Source of the DNA: Klebsiella africana
Lineage (GTDB): Bacteria > Pseudomonadota > Gammaproteobacteria > Enterobacterales > Enterobacteriaceae
Assembly: GCF_020526085.1 (NCBI RefSeq)
Contig: NZ_CP084874.1
Span: 496,001-560,000, forward strand
Direction of reading: 5' to 3'
DNA: 64,000 nucleotides
The notes under the pieces were generated by a model. That model saw nothing but the letters and a program-made list of their open reading frames with translations, was not told where the DNA came from and searched no databases. Below are positions 10,510 through 18,688 of this stretch, in pieces. The position numbers and the translations under genes are program-made. Within the stretch, counting starts at the first letter, position 1. Each line of letters opens with the position of its first letter.

Positions 10510-11126
10510 TGACTAAAAAAATACTCACTACGCCCATTAAAGATGAAGATTTAGCGGATATTAAAGCGGGCGATATTATTTATCTCAATGGTCACATTGT
10601 TACCTGCCGGGATGTTGCTCATCGTCGTTTAATTGAAGGTGGCCGTGAATTACCGGTAAACGTTGCTGGTGGCGCGATATTACATGCCGGGCCCATTGTG
10701 CGCCCGATTAAAGGTACGGAAGATAAATTCGAAATGGTCTCCGTTGGGCCAACCACCAGTATGCGCATGGAAAAATTTGAAAAAGAATTTATTGCTAAGA
10801 CCGGTGTGAAATTAATCGTCGGCAAAGGCGGTATGGGCAAAGGGACCGAAGAGGGCTGTATGGAACATAAAGCCTTGCACTGTGTGTTCCCTGCCGGTTG
10901 CGCGGTGGTCGCCGCGGTCTGTGTGGAAGAGATTGAAGATGCGCAATGGCGTGATTTAGGCATGCCGGAAACGTTATGGGTTTGCCGGGTGAAAGAGTTC
11001 GGGCCGTTAATTGTATCGATCGATACTCACGGCAATAACCTGTTTGAGCAGAATAAAGTGATCTTTAATCAGCGCAAAGAAATTGTCGCCGATGAAATCT
11101 GCAAACATGTGAGCTTCATTAAATAA
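10509..11126 (+). CDS. ttdB: Tartrate dehydratase beta subunit (TtdB)
   Basis: The 205-residue protein is the small swivelling subunit of the class I hydrolyase and pairs with TtdA. It carries the conserved segments [32 protein letters not shown] and [13 protein letters not shown]. The overlap of one base with ttdA (TGATG) implies coupled translation and one-to-one stoichiometry. The first third of the gene is clearly AT-richer, with many AAA, ATT and GAA codons, than the very GC-rich oadGAB genes that follow, pointing to different histories for the two modules. About 140 bases separate it from oadG. Confidence 0.9.
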   Translation: MTKKILTTPIKDEDLADIKAGDIIYLNGHIVTCRDVAHRRLIEGGRELPVNVAGGAILHAGPIVRPIKGTEDKFEMVSVGPTTSMRMEKFEKEFIAKTGVKLIVGKGGMGKGTEEGCMEHKALHCVFPAGCAVVAAVCVEEIEDAQWRDLGMPETLWVCRVKEFGPLIVSIDTHGNNLFEQNKVIFNQRKEIVADEICKHVSFIK

Positions 11127-11215
11127 CCCCGATTGAATATATCGCGCAGTAATGGCAGCGGCAGCTGACTGCTAAATAGAGGCTTCTGACCAGGCGGTCC
11201 GGGGAAATCCACTCT

Positions 11216-11237
11216 GCTAACGCGGTCCGCTGTTAGC
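11216..11237 (+). other. Stem-loop in the ttdB-oadG spacer
   Basis: GCTAAC (11216-11221) and GTTAGC (11232-11237) flank a GC-rich centre in which GCGG can also pair with CCGC. There is no T-tract. It lies 30 bases before the oadG start and could be a processing or translation-control hairpin rather than a terminator. Confidence 0.35.
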
Positions 11238-11267
11238 CATTATTGCGCCCCTCCCAAAGGCTATTTT

Positions 11268-11519
11268 ATGACTGACAATGCCGTTCTGTTAGGCGAAGGC
11301 TTCACCCTGATGTGTCTCGGCATGGGCTTTGTGCTGGTTTTCCTGCTGCTGCTCATCTTTGCCATCCGGGGAATGTCCCTCGCCGTCAACCGCCTGTTCC
11401 CTGAGCCGCCCGCCGCCCCCGCAGCGGCGCCGGCCGCCGTCGCGCCCGCGGACGACTTCGCCCGCCTGAAGCCGGCGATTGTCGCCGCCATTCACCACCA
11501 TCGCCGTCTTCACCCTTAA
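11268..11519 (+). CDS. oadG: Oxaloacetate decarboxylase gamma subunit (Na+ pump)
   Basis: The 83-residue protein has a single N-terminal membrane helix (about 12-36), an Ala/Pro-rich linker (about 46-60) and a histidine-rich tail (HHHRRLHP). In the Klebsiella enzyme the gamma subunit binds Zn2+ through its C-terminus, anchors the complex and holds alpha to beta. All three parts are present. It is the first gene of oadGAB, with the stop 15 bases before the oadA start. Confidence 0.93.
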   Translation: MTDNAVLLGEGFTLMCLGMGFVLVFLLLLIFAIRGMSLAVNRLFPEPPAAPAAAPAAVAPADDFARLKPAIVAAIHHHRRLHP

Positions 11520-11534
11520 TTCACGGAGGAATTC

Positions 11535-13301
11535 ATGACCGTTGCCATTACCGATGTCGTCCTGCGCGACGCCCACCAGTCCCTGTTCGCCACCCGCCTG
11601 CGTCTCGACGATATGCTCCCCGTTGCCGCTGCGCTCGACGACGTTGGCTACCGCTCGCTGGAGTGCTGGGGCGGCGCCACCTTTGACGCCTGCATCCGCT
11701 TTCTCGGCGAGGACCCGTGGGTCCGCCTGCGCGAGTTGAAAAAGGCGATGCCGAAGACCCCGCTGCAGATGCTGCTCCGCGGCCAGAACCTGCTCGGCTA
11801 CCGCCACTACGCCGACGACGTGGTGGAGCGCTTTGTCGAGCGCGCCGTCAAAAACGGCATGGACGTCTTCCGCGTCTTCGATGCCATGAACGACCCGCGC
11901 AATATGAAAGCCGCCCTGCAGGCGGTCCGCCGCCACGGCGCCCACGCCCAGGGTACGCTCTCCTACACCACCAGCCCGGCCCACACCCTGCAGACCTGGC
12001 TGGATTTAACCGAACAGCTGCTGGAGACCGGCGTCGACTCCGTCACCATCAAGGACATGTCCGGTATCCTGACGCCGCATGCCGCCTTTGAGCTGGTCAG
12101 CGAAATCAAAAAACGCTACGACGTCACCCTGCACCTGCACTGCCACGCCACCACCGGCATGGCGGAGATGGCCCTGCTGAAGGCCATTGAAGCCGGGGTC
12201 GACGGCGTCGACACCGCCATCTCCTCGATGAGCGCCACCTACGGCCACCCGGCCACCGAGGCGCTGGTGGCCACCCTCGCCGGCACGCAATATGACACCG
12301 GGCTGGATATCCACAAACTGGAGAGCATCGCCGCGTACTTCCGCGAGGTGCGCAAAAAATACCACGCCTTCGAAGGCCAGCTGAAGGGCACCGACAGCCG
12401 TATCCTCGTCGCCCAGGTCCCGGGCGGGATGCTCACCAACCTCGAAAGCCAGCTGAAGCAGCAGAACGCCGCCCACCGTCTGGATGAGGTGCTGGCGGAA
12501 ATCCCCCGCGTGCGCGGGGACCTCGGCTTCATCCCGCTGGTGACCCCGACCTCGCAGATTGTCGGCACCCAGGCGGTGCTCAACGTCCTGACCGGCGAGC
12601 GCTATAAAACCATCGCGAAGGAGACCGCCGGTATCCTGAAAGGCGAGTACGGCCGCACCCCGGCCCCGGTGAACGCCGCCCTGCAGGCGCGGGTGCTCGA
12701 CGGCGCAGAGGCCATCACCTGCCGCCCGGCGGACCTGCTGAAGCCGGAGCTGGCGCAGCTGGAAGCCGACGTCAGACGCCAGGCGCAGGAGAAGGGCATC
12801 ACGCTTGCCGAAAACGCCATCGACGACGTGCTCACCGTGGCGCTGTTCCCGCAACCCGGCCTGAAGTTCCTTGAGAACCGCCACAACCCGGCAGCCTTTG
12901 AGCCGGTGCCGCAGGCGGAAGACGCCAGGCCTGTCGCGAAGGCAGAAAAGCCAGCCGCCTCCGGTATCTACACCGTGGAAGTGGAAGGCAAAGCCTTCGT
13001 GGTCAAAGTCAGCGACGGCGGTGATATCAGCCAGGTCAGCACGGCTGCGCCGGTAGCCGCCACGCCCGCTGCCGCCCCGGCCGGCGCCGGCACCCCGGTC
13101 ACCGCCCCGCTGGCGGGCACCATCTGGAAAGTCATTGTCAGCGAAGGCCAGACGGTGGCCGCAGGCGACGTGCTGCTGATTCTGGAAGCCATGAAGATGG
13201 AGACCGAAATCCGCGCCGCACAGGCCGGCACCGTGCGCGGTATCGCGGTGAAAGCCGGCGATGCGGTGGCGGTCGGCGACACCCTGATGACCCTGGCGTA
13301 A
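11535..13301 (+). CDS. oadA: Oxaloacetate decarboxylase alpha subunit (biotin carboxyltransferase)
   Basis: The 588-residue protein transfers the C4 carboxyl of oxaloacetate to its own biotin, yielding pyruvate. The N-terminal carboxyltransferase barrel starts with [14 protein letters not shown] (about 8-21), which holds a metal-binding Asp, and includes the [11 protein letters not shown] metal-ligand segment near 199-209. An Ala/Pro linker near 497-520 leads to the biotinyl domain, where EAMKMET carries the biotin Lys554, 34 residues from the C-terminus as expected. Start at ATG after CGGAGGA. Codon use is very GC-rich in third positions. K. pneumoniae also has an oadGAB in its citrate cluster; this copy goes with tartrate dehydratase. 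Confidence 0.96.
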   Translation: MTVAITDVVLRDAHQSLFATRLRLDDMLPVAAALDDVGYRSLECWGGATFDACIRFLGEDPWVRLRELKKAMPKTPLQMLLRGQNLLGYRHYADDVVERFVERAVKNGMDVFRVFDAMNDPRNMKAALQAVRRHGAHAQGTLSYTTSPAHTLQTWLDLTEQLLETGVDSVTIKDMSGILTPHAAFELVSEIKKRYDVTLHLHCHATTGMAEMALLKAIEAGVDGVDTAISSMSATYGHPATEALVATLAGTQYDTGLDIHKLESIAAYFREVRKKYHAFEGQLKGTDSRILVAQVPGGMLTNLESQLKQQNAAHRLDEVLAEIPRVRGDLGFIPLVTPTSQIVGTQAVLNVLTGERYKTIAKETAGILKGEYGRTPAPVNAALQARVLDGAEAITCRPADLLKPELAQLEADVRRQAQEKGITLAENAIDDVLTVALFPQPGLKFLENRHNPAAFEPVPQAEDARPVAKAEKPAASGIYTVEVEGKAFVVKVSDGGDISQVSTAAPVAATPAAAPAGAGTPVTAPLAGTIWKVIVSEGQTVAAGDVLLILEAMKMETEIRAAQAGTVRGIAVKAGDAVAVGDTLMTLA

Positions 13302-13316
13302 GGAAAAGGAACGGAA

Positions 13317-14618
13317 ATGGAAAGTCTGAACGCCCTGATTCAGGGCATGGGGCTGATGCACCTCGGCGCCGGCCAGGCCATCATGCTGCTGGTCAGCCTG
13401 CTGCTGCTCTGGCTGGCGATTGCGAAGAAGTTCGAGCCGTTACTGCTGCTGCCGATTGGCTTCGGCGGCCTGCTCTCCAATATCCCGGAGGCCGGGCTGG
13501 CGCTCACCGCCCTGGAGAGCCTGCTGGCCCACCATGACCCGGCGCAGCTGGCGGTGATTGCCGCGAAGCTCCACTGCGCGCCGGACGTCCACGCCATTAA
13601 GGACGCGCTGGCCCTGGCCCTGCCGTCGGTGCAGGGGCAGATGGAGAGCCTCGCGGTGGACATGGGCTACTCCGCCGGGGTGCTGGCCATCTTCTATAAG
13701 GTGGCCATCGGCTCGGGCATCGCCCCGCTGGTGATTTTCATGGGCGTCGGGGCGATGACCGACTTCGGCCCGCTGCTGGCCAACCCGCGCACCCTGCTGC
13801 TGGGGGCGGCGGCGCAGTTCGGTATCTTCGCCACCGTGCTCGGGGCGCTGACGCTGAACTATTTCGGCATCATCAGCTTCACCCTGCCGCAGGCGGCGGC
13901 CATCGGGATCATCGGCGGCGCCGACGGCCCGACGGCGATTTACCTGTCGGGCAAACTGGCGCCGGAGCTGCTGGGGGCCATCGCGGTGGCGGCCTACTCC
14001 TACATGGCGCTGGTGCCGCTGATCCAGCCGCCGATCATGAAGGCGCTGACCACGGATAAGGAGCGGAAGATCCGCATGGTGCAGCTGCGCACGGTGAGTA
14101 AGCGGGAGAAGATCCTCTTCCCGGCGGTGCTGTTGCTGCTGGTGGCGCTCCTGCTGCCGGACGCCGCGCCGCTGCTGGGGATGTTCTGCTTCGGCAACCT
14201 GATGCGCGAGAGCGGGGTGGTGGAGCGGCTGAGCGACACGGTGCAGAACGCACTGATCAACATCGTGACCATCTTCCTCGGGCTGTCGGTGGGGGCCAAG
14301 CTGGTGGCGGACAAGTTCCTGCAGCCGCAGACGCTGGGGATCCTGGTGCTGGGGGTGATCGCCTTCTGCGTGGGGACCGCCGCCGGGGTGCTGATGGCGA
14401 AGCTGATGAACGTGTTCAGCCGGCACAAAATCAACCCGCTGATTGGTTCGGCGGGGGTGTCGGCGGTGCCGATGGCGGCCAGGGTGTCGAACAAAGTGGG
14501 TCTGGAAGCGGACGGGCAGAACTTCCTGCTGATGCACGCGATGGGCCCGAACGTGGCGGGGGTGATCGGCTCGGCGATCGCCGCCGGGGTGATGCTCAAG
14601 TACGTGCTGGCGATGTAG
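13317..14618 (+). CDS. oadB: Oxaloacetate decarboxylase beta subunit (Na+-translocating decarboxylase)
   Basis: This 433-residue polytopic membrane protein decarboxylates carboxybiotin and couples that to Na+ export. The residues known to matter in Klebsiella OadB are all found at the same numbers: Asp203 (GGADGPTA), Asn373, Ser382 (GSAGVSAVP) and Arg389. Hydrophobic spans cover most of the sequence. It follows oadA after 15 bases, with a Shine-Dalgarno (AAGGAACGG). The complex lets the cell gain an Na+ gradient from tartrate-derived oxaloacetate during fermentation. Confidence 0.96.
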   Translation: MESLNALIQGMGLMHLGAGQAIMLLVSLLLLWLAIAKKFEPLLLLPIGFGGLLSNIPEAGLALTALESLLAHHDPAQLAVIAAKLHCAPDVHAIKDALALALPSVQGQMESLAVDMGYSAGVLAIFYKVAIGSGIAPLVIFMGVGAMTDFGPLLANPRTLLLGAAAQFGIFATVLGALTLNYFGIISFTLPQAAAIGIIGGADGPTAIYLSGKLAPELLGAIAVAAYSYMALVPLIQPPIMKALTTDKERKIRMVQLRTVSKREKILFPAVLLLLVALLLPDAAPLLGMFCFGNLMRESGVVERLSDTVQNALINIVTIFLGLSVGAKLVADKFLQPQTLGILVLGVIAFCVGTAAGVLMAKLMNVFSRHKINPLIGSAGVSAVPMAARVSNKVGLEADGQNFLLMHAMGPNVAGVIGSAIAAGVMLKYVLAM

Positions 14619-14641
14619 GCCAGCCTGTTCCCGCGGCTGGC
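14619..14641 (+). other. Intercistronic stem-loop after oadB
   Basis: GCCAGCC (14619-14625) pairs with GGCTGGC (14635-14641) around a 9-base loop, starting right after the oadB stop. No T-tract follows, so it is more likely an mRNA-stabilising or processing hairpin than a terminator. Confidence 0.5.
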
Positions 14642-14677
14642 ATGTCGGCCGCGGAGATTTCTCATAAGGAGACGGTG

Positions 14678-15388
14678 ATGAATGAAGCCATAGCATGCTG
14701 TCCGGAAAACCGGACATCAACACGGGAGGCGGTGGTTGACGCCATGCTGGCGTCAGGCGATGAACTTGCACAACTGCAGCCGGCGCTGAACCTGCTTTCG
14801 CCCCCGCTGAACGCCACGCCTGGTGAAGCGCTGCTGGCCAGCTGTTATGAGGCCGGCGCTAACCACAATGCTGACGAGGCGACACGGGCGGTGAGCGCCT
14901 TACCGGCGGCGGTCGTGCGCCCTGCGACGCCCTCGCTGCAGCGCAGCGGTCTGCTGTGCATGGCGGCCGGAGCGCTCAGCGCCCGGCAGCTTCCGCTGAC
15001 GCACAACCGGCTGTGTGACGTGGCGGGGCAGTTCGCCCGCGAGCTTCCCGACGGTGATGAAGAGGCGGGCAGTGGATTTTATACCGTGCGCAGCGTGTCC
15101 CTGCCCGTCTACCGGCGGCTGCGGCGGGATAACCATTCTCACAGCGTCTGCCTGCAGCAGGCGCTGCTGCATCTACTGGCCTGGAAGAGCGAGTCGCCCT
15201 GGGCGCGACAGCAGGCGCAGCGCCTGCTCTGGCAGGGAGGCGTACTGGGTGAGAAGGGGGAATTTGCGCTACTGACGCTGGATGATGAGCTTCGCGAGCG
15301 ACAGATAGTCTGGCCCGCGCTGAGATCGCTGCTGGCGGTGACCGGGTTTCTGGTCCGATTCCCGGCCGGTCCGGTATTTAGTGATTAA
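14678..15388 (+). CDS. Degenerate CitG-like protein of the oad/tartrate locus
   Basis: The 236-residue product starts at an ATG preceded by AAGGAGA; an in-frame ATG at 14642 lacks a ribosome-binding site. From about residue 85 it can be aligned by eye with CitG, the triphosphoribosyl-dephospho-CoA synthase of citrate lyase: SGLLCMAAGAL, then ALLHLLAW near 160, and LRSLLAVTGFLVRFP near 220-232. The CitG motifs expected to be catalytic are missing: the SPKPGLVD entry segment, GVNTHKG, the GDTN..SRGG loop and SPGGSADLL are all replaced. There is no citrate lyase here. It is probably a non-catalytic CitG-fold protein of unknown role kept with oadGAB. An inverted repeat lies within its first codons. 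Confidence 0.6.
   Translation: MNEAIACCPENRTSTREAVVDAMLASGDELAQLQPALNLLSPPLNATPGEALLASCYEAGANHNADEATRAVSALPAAVVRPATPSLQRSGLLCMAAGALSARQLPLTHNRLCDVAGQFARELPDGDEEAGSGFYTVRSVSLPVYRRLRRDNHSHSVCLQQALLHLLAWKSESPWARQQAQRLLWQGGVLGEKGEFALLTLDDELRERQIVWPALRSLLAVTGFLVRFPAGPVFSD
14699..14716. repeat. Dispersed palindrome, copy in the 5' end of the CitG-like gene
   Basis: TGTCCGG (14699-14705) and CCGGACA (14710-14716) flank AAAA. The same arm sequence, extended to CCGGACATCGC, recurs between degQ and degS and after yhcC. Confidence 0.55.
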
Positions 15389-15392
15389 CGTA

Positions 15393-15410
15393 GCTCCCCA
15401 AACGGGGAGC
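15393..15410. terminator. Hairpin between the CitG-like gene and degS (convergent)
   Basis: GCTCCCC (15393-15399) and GGGGAGC (15404-15410) form a strong stem with a 4-base loop between two convergent genes. T-tracts are poor on both sides, so it may act as a weak bidirectional terminator. Confidence 0.55.
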
Positions 15411-15413
15411 CGT

Positions 15414-16472
15414 TTAGTTGGTGGCTGGGTATTCCTGGACGGCGATATGGAGCGTGATTTTCTTATCATCACGCATGATGACCACCGGAATTTCCGAACC
15501 CGGGCGGATCTCGGCCACCTGATCCATCGTCTCCAGCGCCGAGACGGCGGGTTTGTCATTCACGGAGATGATCACGTCATTGGCGCGGATCCCCGCTTGC
15601 GCAGCGGGCCCATCAGGCGCCACATCGTTAACTACGATCCCCTGGATCTGATCGATCCCACCGCCCTGCGCGTGCAGCGGGGCGATCTCCCGACCGCTAA
15701 TGCCGATATAGCCACGGATCACCCGGCCATCACGGATCAGCTTATCCATAATTTTGGTTGCTAACTGGAACGGGATCGCAAAGCCAATGCCTTCCGGCGT
15801 TTCGCCGTCATTGCTCTTATCAAAGGAGAGGGTGTTAATCCCCATCAGCTCGCCGAGGGAGTTCACCAGCGCCCCGCCGGAGTTACCGTGGTTGATCGAG
15901 GCGTCAGTCTGCAGGAAGTTCTGGCGACCGGTTGGGTTGAGGCCAATACGCCCTGTGGCGCTGATGATCCCCTGAGTGATGGTCTGCCCCAGGTTATAAG
16001 GGTTGCCTATCGCTAGCACCACATCGCCAATATGCGGCGTGCGTTTCGGGTTAATCGGGATCACCGGCAGCCCGCCGGTAGCATTGATCTTGAGCACGGC
16101 GAGATCGGTGAGGGAATCGGATCCGACCAGCAGCGCTTCGAAGACGCGGCCGTCCTGCAGGGCGACGATAATCTGATCGGCATCGTTGATAACATGCTTG
16201 TTGGTCAGGATATAGCCGCGCTGATCCATGATCACCCCGGAGCCCAGTGTCAGCTGATTATGACTGGTGCTGTTCAGGGCGCGGTTATAGACGTTCACCA
16301 CGGCGGGCGCCGCGCGGCGTACGGCAGCGTTATAGCTTGCCGGGGTATCGTCTGCCGTATCGTTCTGGGTGGGCGGCGCTAGCTGCCACTGGCGCAGCGA
16401 GGGCATCAGGGCCAGCAGCAAACCCCCAACAATCAAACCGATGAGTACTGAACGTAATAACTTTCCAGGCAT
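15414..16472 (-). CDS. degS: DegS, site-1 protease of the sigma-E response
   Basis: The 352-residue protein is anchored by one N-terminal membrane helix (about 5-26) with the protease in the periplasm. The catalytic triad is His93 (TNKHVIN), Asp123 (LTDLA) and Ser198 (GNSGG). A single C-terminal PDZ domain (about 250-345) senses the C-termini of misfolded porins. Known role: cleaves RseA to start sigma-E release. It lies 86 bases downstream of degQ in the same direction, as in E. coli. It differs from E. coli DegS mainly by a short deletion before the first protease strand. Confidence 0.97.
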   Translation of the reverse strand: MPGKLLRSVLIGLIVGGLLLALMPSLRQWQLAPPTQNDTADDTPASYNAAVRRAAPAVVNVYNRALNSTSHNQLTLGSGVIMDQRGYILTNKHVINDADQIIVALQDGRVFEALLVGSDSLTDLAVLKINATGGLPVIPINPKRTPHIGDVVLAIGNPYNLGQTITQGIISATGRIGLNPTGRQNFLQTDASINHGNSGGALVNSLGELMGINTLSFDKSNDGETPEGIGFAIPFQLATKIMDKLIRDGRVIRGYIGISGREIAPLHAQGGGIDQIQGIVVNDVAPDGPAAQAGIRANDVIISVNDKPAVSALETMDQVAEIRPGSEIPVVIMRDDKKITLHIAVQEYPATN

Positions 16473-16521
16473 GATGCAGATATCGTTAATGAATGGTCAG
16501 GCGCAGCATAGCATGAGTTGT

Positions 16522-16551
16522 CCGGACATCGCACATGGCGGCGATGTCCGG
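16522..16551. repeat. Dispersed palindrome in the degQ-degS spacer
   Basis: CCGGACATCGC (16522-16532) and GCGATGTCCGG (16541-16551) are perfect 11-base inverted arms separated by 8 bases. The left arm is itself part of the palindrome TGTCCGGACA (16519-16528). The same 11-mers occur at 30758-30786. Confidence 0.7.
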
Positions 16552-16558
16552 GGCGAAA

Positions 16559-17926
16559 TCAGCGCAGCAGCAGGTAAATGCTTTCGTTACCACGGATCAC
16601 GTTCAGGGCGATAACCGGCGGTTTGCCTTCGAGCACTTTGCGCAGTTCGGCAATCGAGTGAATACGCTCCCGGTTAAGACCAATAATAATGTCATCCTTA
16701 TGCAAGCCGACCTGGGCCGCGGCGCTGCCTTTATCGACATTATCGATCACCACCCCTTTGGTGCCATCCTTCATCTGACCGTCGCTGAACGAGGCGCCCT
16801 GCAGAGCCGGGATAATCAGTTCCGCGCTGGCGGTGGAGGAGGTGCTCTTATCCAGGGTCACTTCGACATCGACCGGCTTTCCGTCGCGCAGCAATCCCAG
16901 TTTGACCTTGGTACCCGGCTCGGTGGTGGCGATGCGCGAACGCAGTTCGGCGAAACTATTCAGCGGTTTGCCGTTCAGACTCACGATGACGTCGCCGGAT
17001 TTAATCCCCGCTTTGGCGGAACCGGAGTTTGGCAGGACTTCACTGACGAAGGCGCCGCGCTGAACGTCAAGGTTCATCGCCTTGGCGATATCGGCGCTCA
17101 TTTCCATGCCTTTAATGCCCAGCAGGCCGCGCTTGATTTCGCCAAACTGAATGAGCTGGTCGGCGAGGGTTTTCGCCATGTTGCTTGGAATGGCGAAGCC
17201 GATGCCGATGCTACCGCCGCCCGGCGCCAGGATCGCGGTGTTGATCCCGATAAGCTCGCCGTTGAGGTTCAACAGCGCGCCGCCGGAGTTACCGCGGTTA
17301 ATCGAGGCATCGGTCTGGATGAAATTCTCCAGCCCTTCCAGGTTCAGGCCGCTGCGGCCAAGGGCAGAGATAATGCCGGAGGTGGCGGTCTGGCCAAGGC
17401 CGAACGGGTTGCCGACGGCGACGGCGAAGTCGCCGACGCGGAGTTTATCGGAGTCAGCAATGGCGATTTGCGTCAGGTTCGCTGGCTTAATCAGCTGCAG
17501 CAGAGCGATATCGCTCTGTTCATCGCTGCCGACCAGTTTGGCATCAAATTCACGGCCATCGTTCAGCTGGACGCTGATCTTCTGCGCCTGATTAATGACG
17601 TGGTTATTGGTCAGCACGTAGCCTTTCGCCGCGTCGATAATGACGCCGGAGCCGAGCCCTTCAAACGGCTGCGCCTGCTCCTGCGGGGCGTTATCACCAA
17701 AATATTTCTTCAGCTCTTCCGGCATATTGAGCGTCGGCGAGGCAGTGCCTTCCACCTGCACGCTGACCACCGCCGGCAGGACCTTTTCCAGCATCGGCGC
17801 CAGGCTCGGTAACGCGCCCTGGCCGGGCACCTGAGTCGGTAAGGATGCTGCTGCCGGAGGCAGGACCGACAACGATAACCCAATGCTTAACGCTAACGCA
17901 CTCAACAGCAAAGTCTGTTTCTTCAT
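16559..17926 (-). CDS. degQ: DegQ, periplasmic serine endoprotease/chaperone
   Basis: The 455-residue HtrA-family protein has a signal peptide (about 1-27, ending AAA-S) and a trypsin-like domain with the triad His109, Asp139 and Ser214 (GNSGG). Two PDZ domains follow (about 260-350 and 365-455). Length equals E. coli DegQ. It degrades or refolds unfolded periplasmic proteins as oligomeric cages. The upstream 170 bases separate it from zapG and presumably hold its promoter. The dispersed palindrome sits immediately after its stop codon. Confidence 0.97.
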   Translation of the reverse strand: MKKQTLLLSALALSIGLSLSVLPPAAASLPTQVPGQGALPSLAPMLEKVLPAVVSVQVEGTASPTLNMPEELKKYFGDNAPQEQAQPFEGLGSGVIIDAAKGYVLTNNHVINQAQKISVQLNDGREFDAKLVGSDEQSDIALLQLIKPANLTQIAIADSDKLRVGDFAVAVGNPFGLGQTATSGIISALGRSGLNLEGLENFIQTDASINRGNSGGALLNLNGELIGINTAILAPGGGSIGIGFAIPSNMAKTLADQLIQFGEIKRGLLGIKGMEMSADIAKAMNLDVQRGAFVSEVLPNSGSAKAGIKSGDVIVSLNGKPLNSFAELRSRIATTEPGTKVKLGLLRDGKPVDVEVTLDKSTSSTASAELIIPALQGASFSDGQMKDGTKGVVIDNVDKGSAAAQVGLHKDDIIIGLNRERIHSIAELRKVLEGKPPVIALNVIRGNESIYLLLR

Positions 17927-18099
17927 TAGATGCTGGCTCTCGTAACCTGAGGTGTATGGAAAAACGTCCTGAATAACCTGATGTTATTGAATTTTTGCAC
18001 AGGTAACAACGTGGGGACTGGTTTAAATTGTAGCCGGGAAGTGGGGGAAGGAGCGGGCGCGACGGGCGCGCCCGGAGAATATTTTAATCGCAGCGAGGC

Positions 18100-18498
18100 T
18101 TAATCGCGTTTTGCGCCTCCGCGCAGTAAACCGGATGCGCCCTCGGAGTAGTCGCGCGGCATCTGGACCGGCGCCTGATCGTTGCTGGCTTCAGACTCTT
18201 CCAGACGGTTGCGGAACGGGTTGGCGTCTGCCATCGAGTCCGGCAGCAGGTTGTTAGAGCTTTTCGCCATATGCTGATATAGCTGACGATAGTCGTGCGC
18301 CATGTTATCCAGCAGTTCGGCGCTACGCGCAAAGTGGCTCACCAGCTCTTCACGGTACTCTTCAAGCTCGGCTTTATTCTTTTCCAGTTCGTACTGCAGC
18401 GCCTGCTGTTGGCGCAGTTTGCGGTTGCCGAAACGCATGGCGACGGCACCAATGATGATACCGACGACTAACCCAATTAGCGCGTATTCCCAGGTCAT
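18100..18498 (-). CDS. zapG: ZapG (YhcB), inner-membrane envelope/division protein
   Basis: Starting at the second ATG (18498), the product is 132 residues and nearly identical to E. coli YhcB. One N-terminal membrane helix (about 4-22) is followed by a long heptad-rich helix (about 25-85) and a polar tail containing NPFRNRLEESEASND and PRDYSEGASGLL. The protein (DUF1043) links cell-envelope growth and division; its exact biochemical role remains debated. An ATG two codons upstream is possible. It is divergent from zapE. Confidence 0.93.
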   Translation of the reverse strand: MTWEYALIGLVVGIIIGAVAMRFGNRKLRQQQALQYELEKNKAELEEYREELVSHFARSAELLDNMAHDYRQLYQHMAKSSNNLLPDSMADANPFRNRLEESEASNDQAPVQMPRDYSEGASGLLRGGAKRD

Positions 18499-18688
18499 GA
18501 ACATCTCCCGTTGTATTGTGGTTCCGTAGGGTGGCTCTTAGGCTCTCCGCCTGCGCCCGATAGTGCCACTATAACCGCTAATTCCACAGAAGTGGAATCC
18601 TGGCGTATCATCGCGTAGTGTAGAACGGCCTTTTTTTCGTCAATCGTGAGCTTCGGCATTACGGTTTTCAAGGAATAACAATTAGATC

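Noticed and set aside
12006..13361. 451-codon open frame opposite oadA
   Set aside because: Antisense to a fully conserved OadA with intact biotinyl motif. High GC3 removes stop codons on the other strand.
14642..14677. Earlier ATG for the CitG-like gene
   Set aside because: No Shine-Dalgarno precedes it and it overlaps the oadB-distal hairpin; the ATG at 14678 follows AAGGAGA.
13440..14771. 443-codon open frame opposite oadB
   Set aside because: Low-complexity His/Gln/Arg translation, antisense to OadB with all known functional residues.
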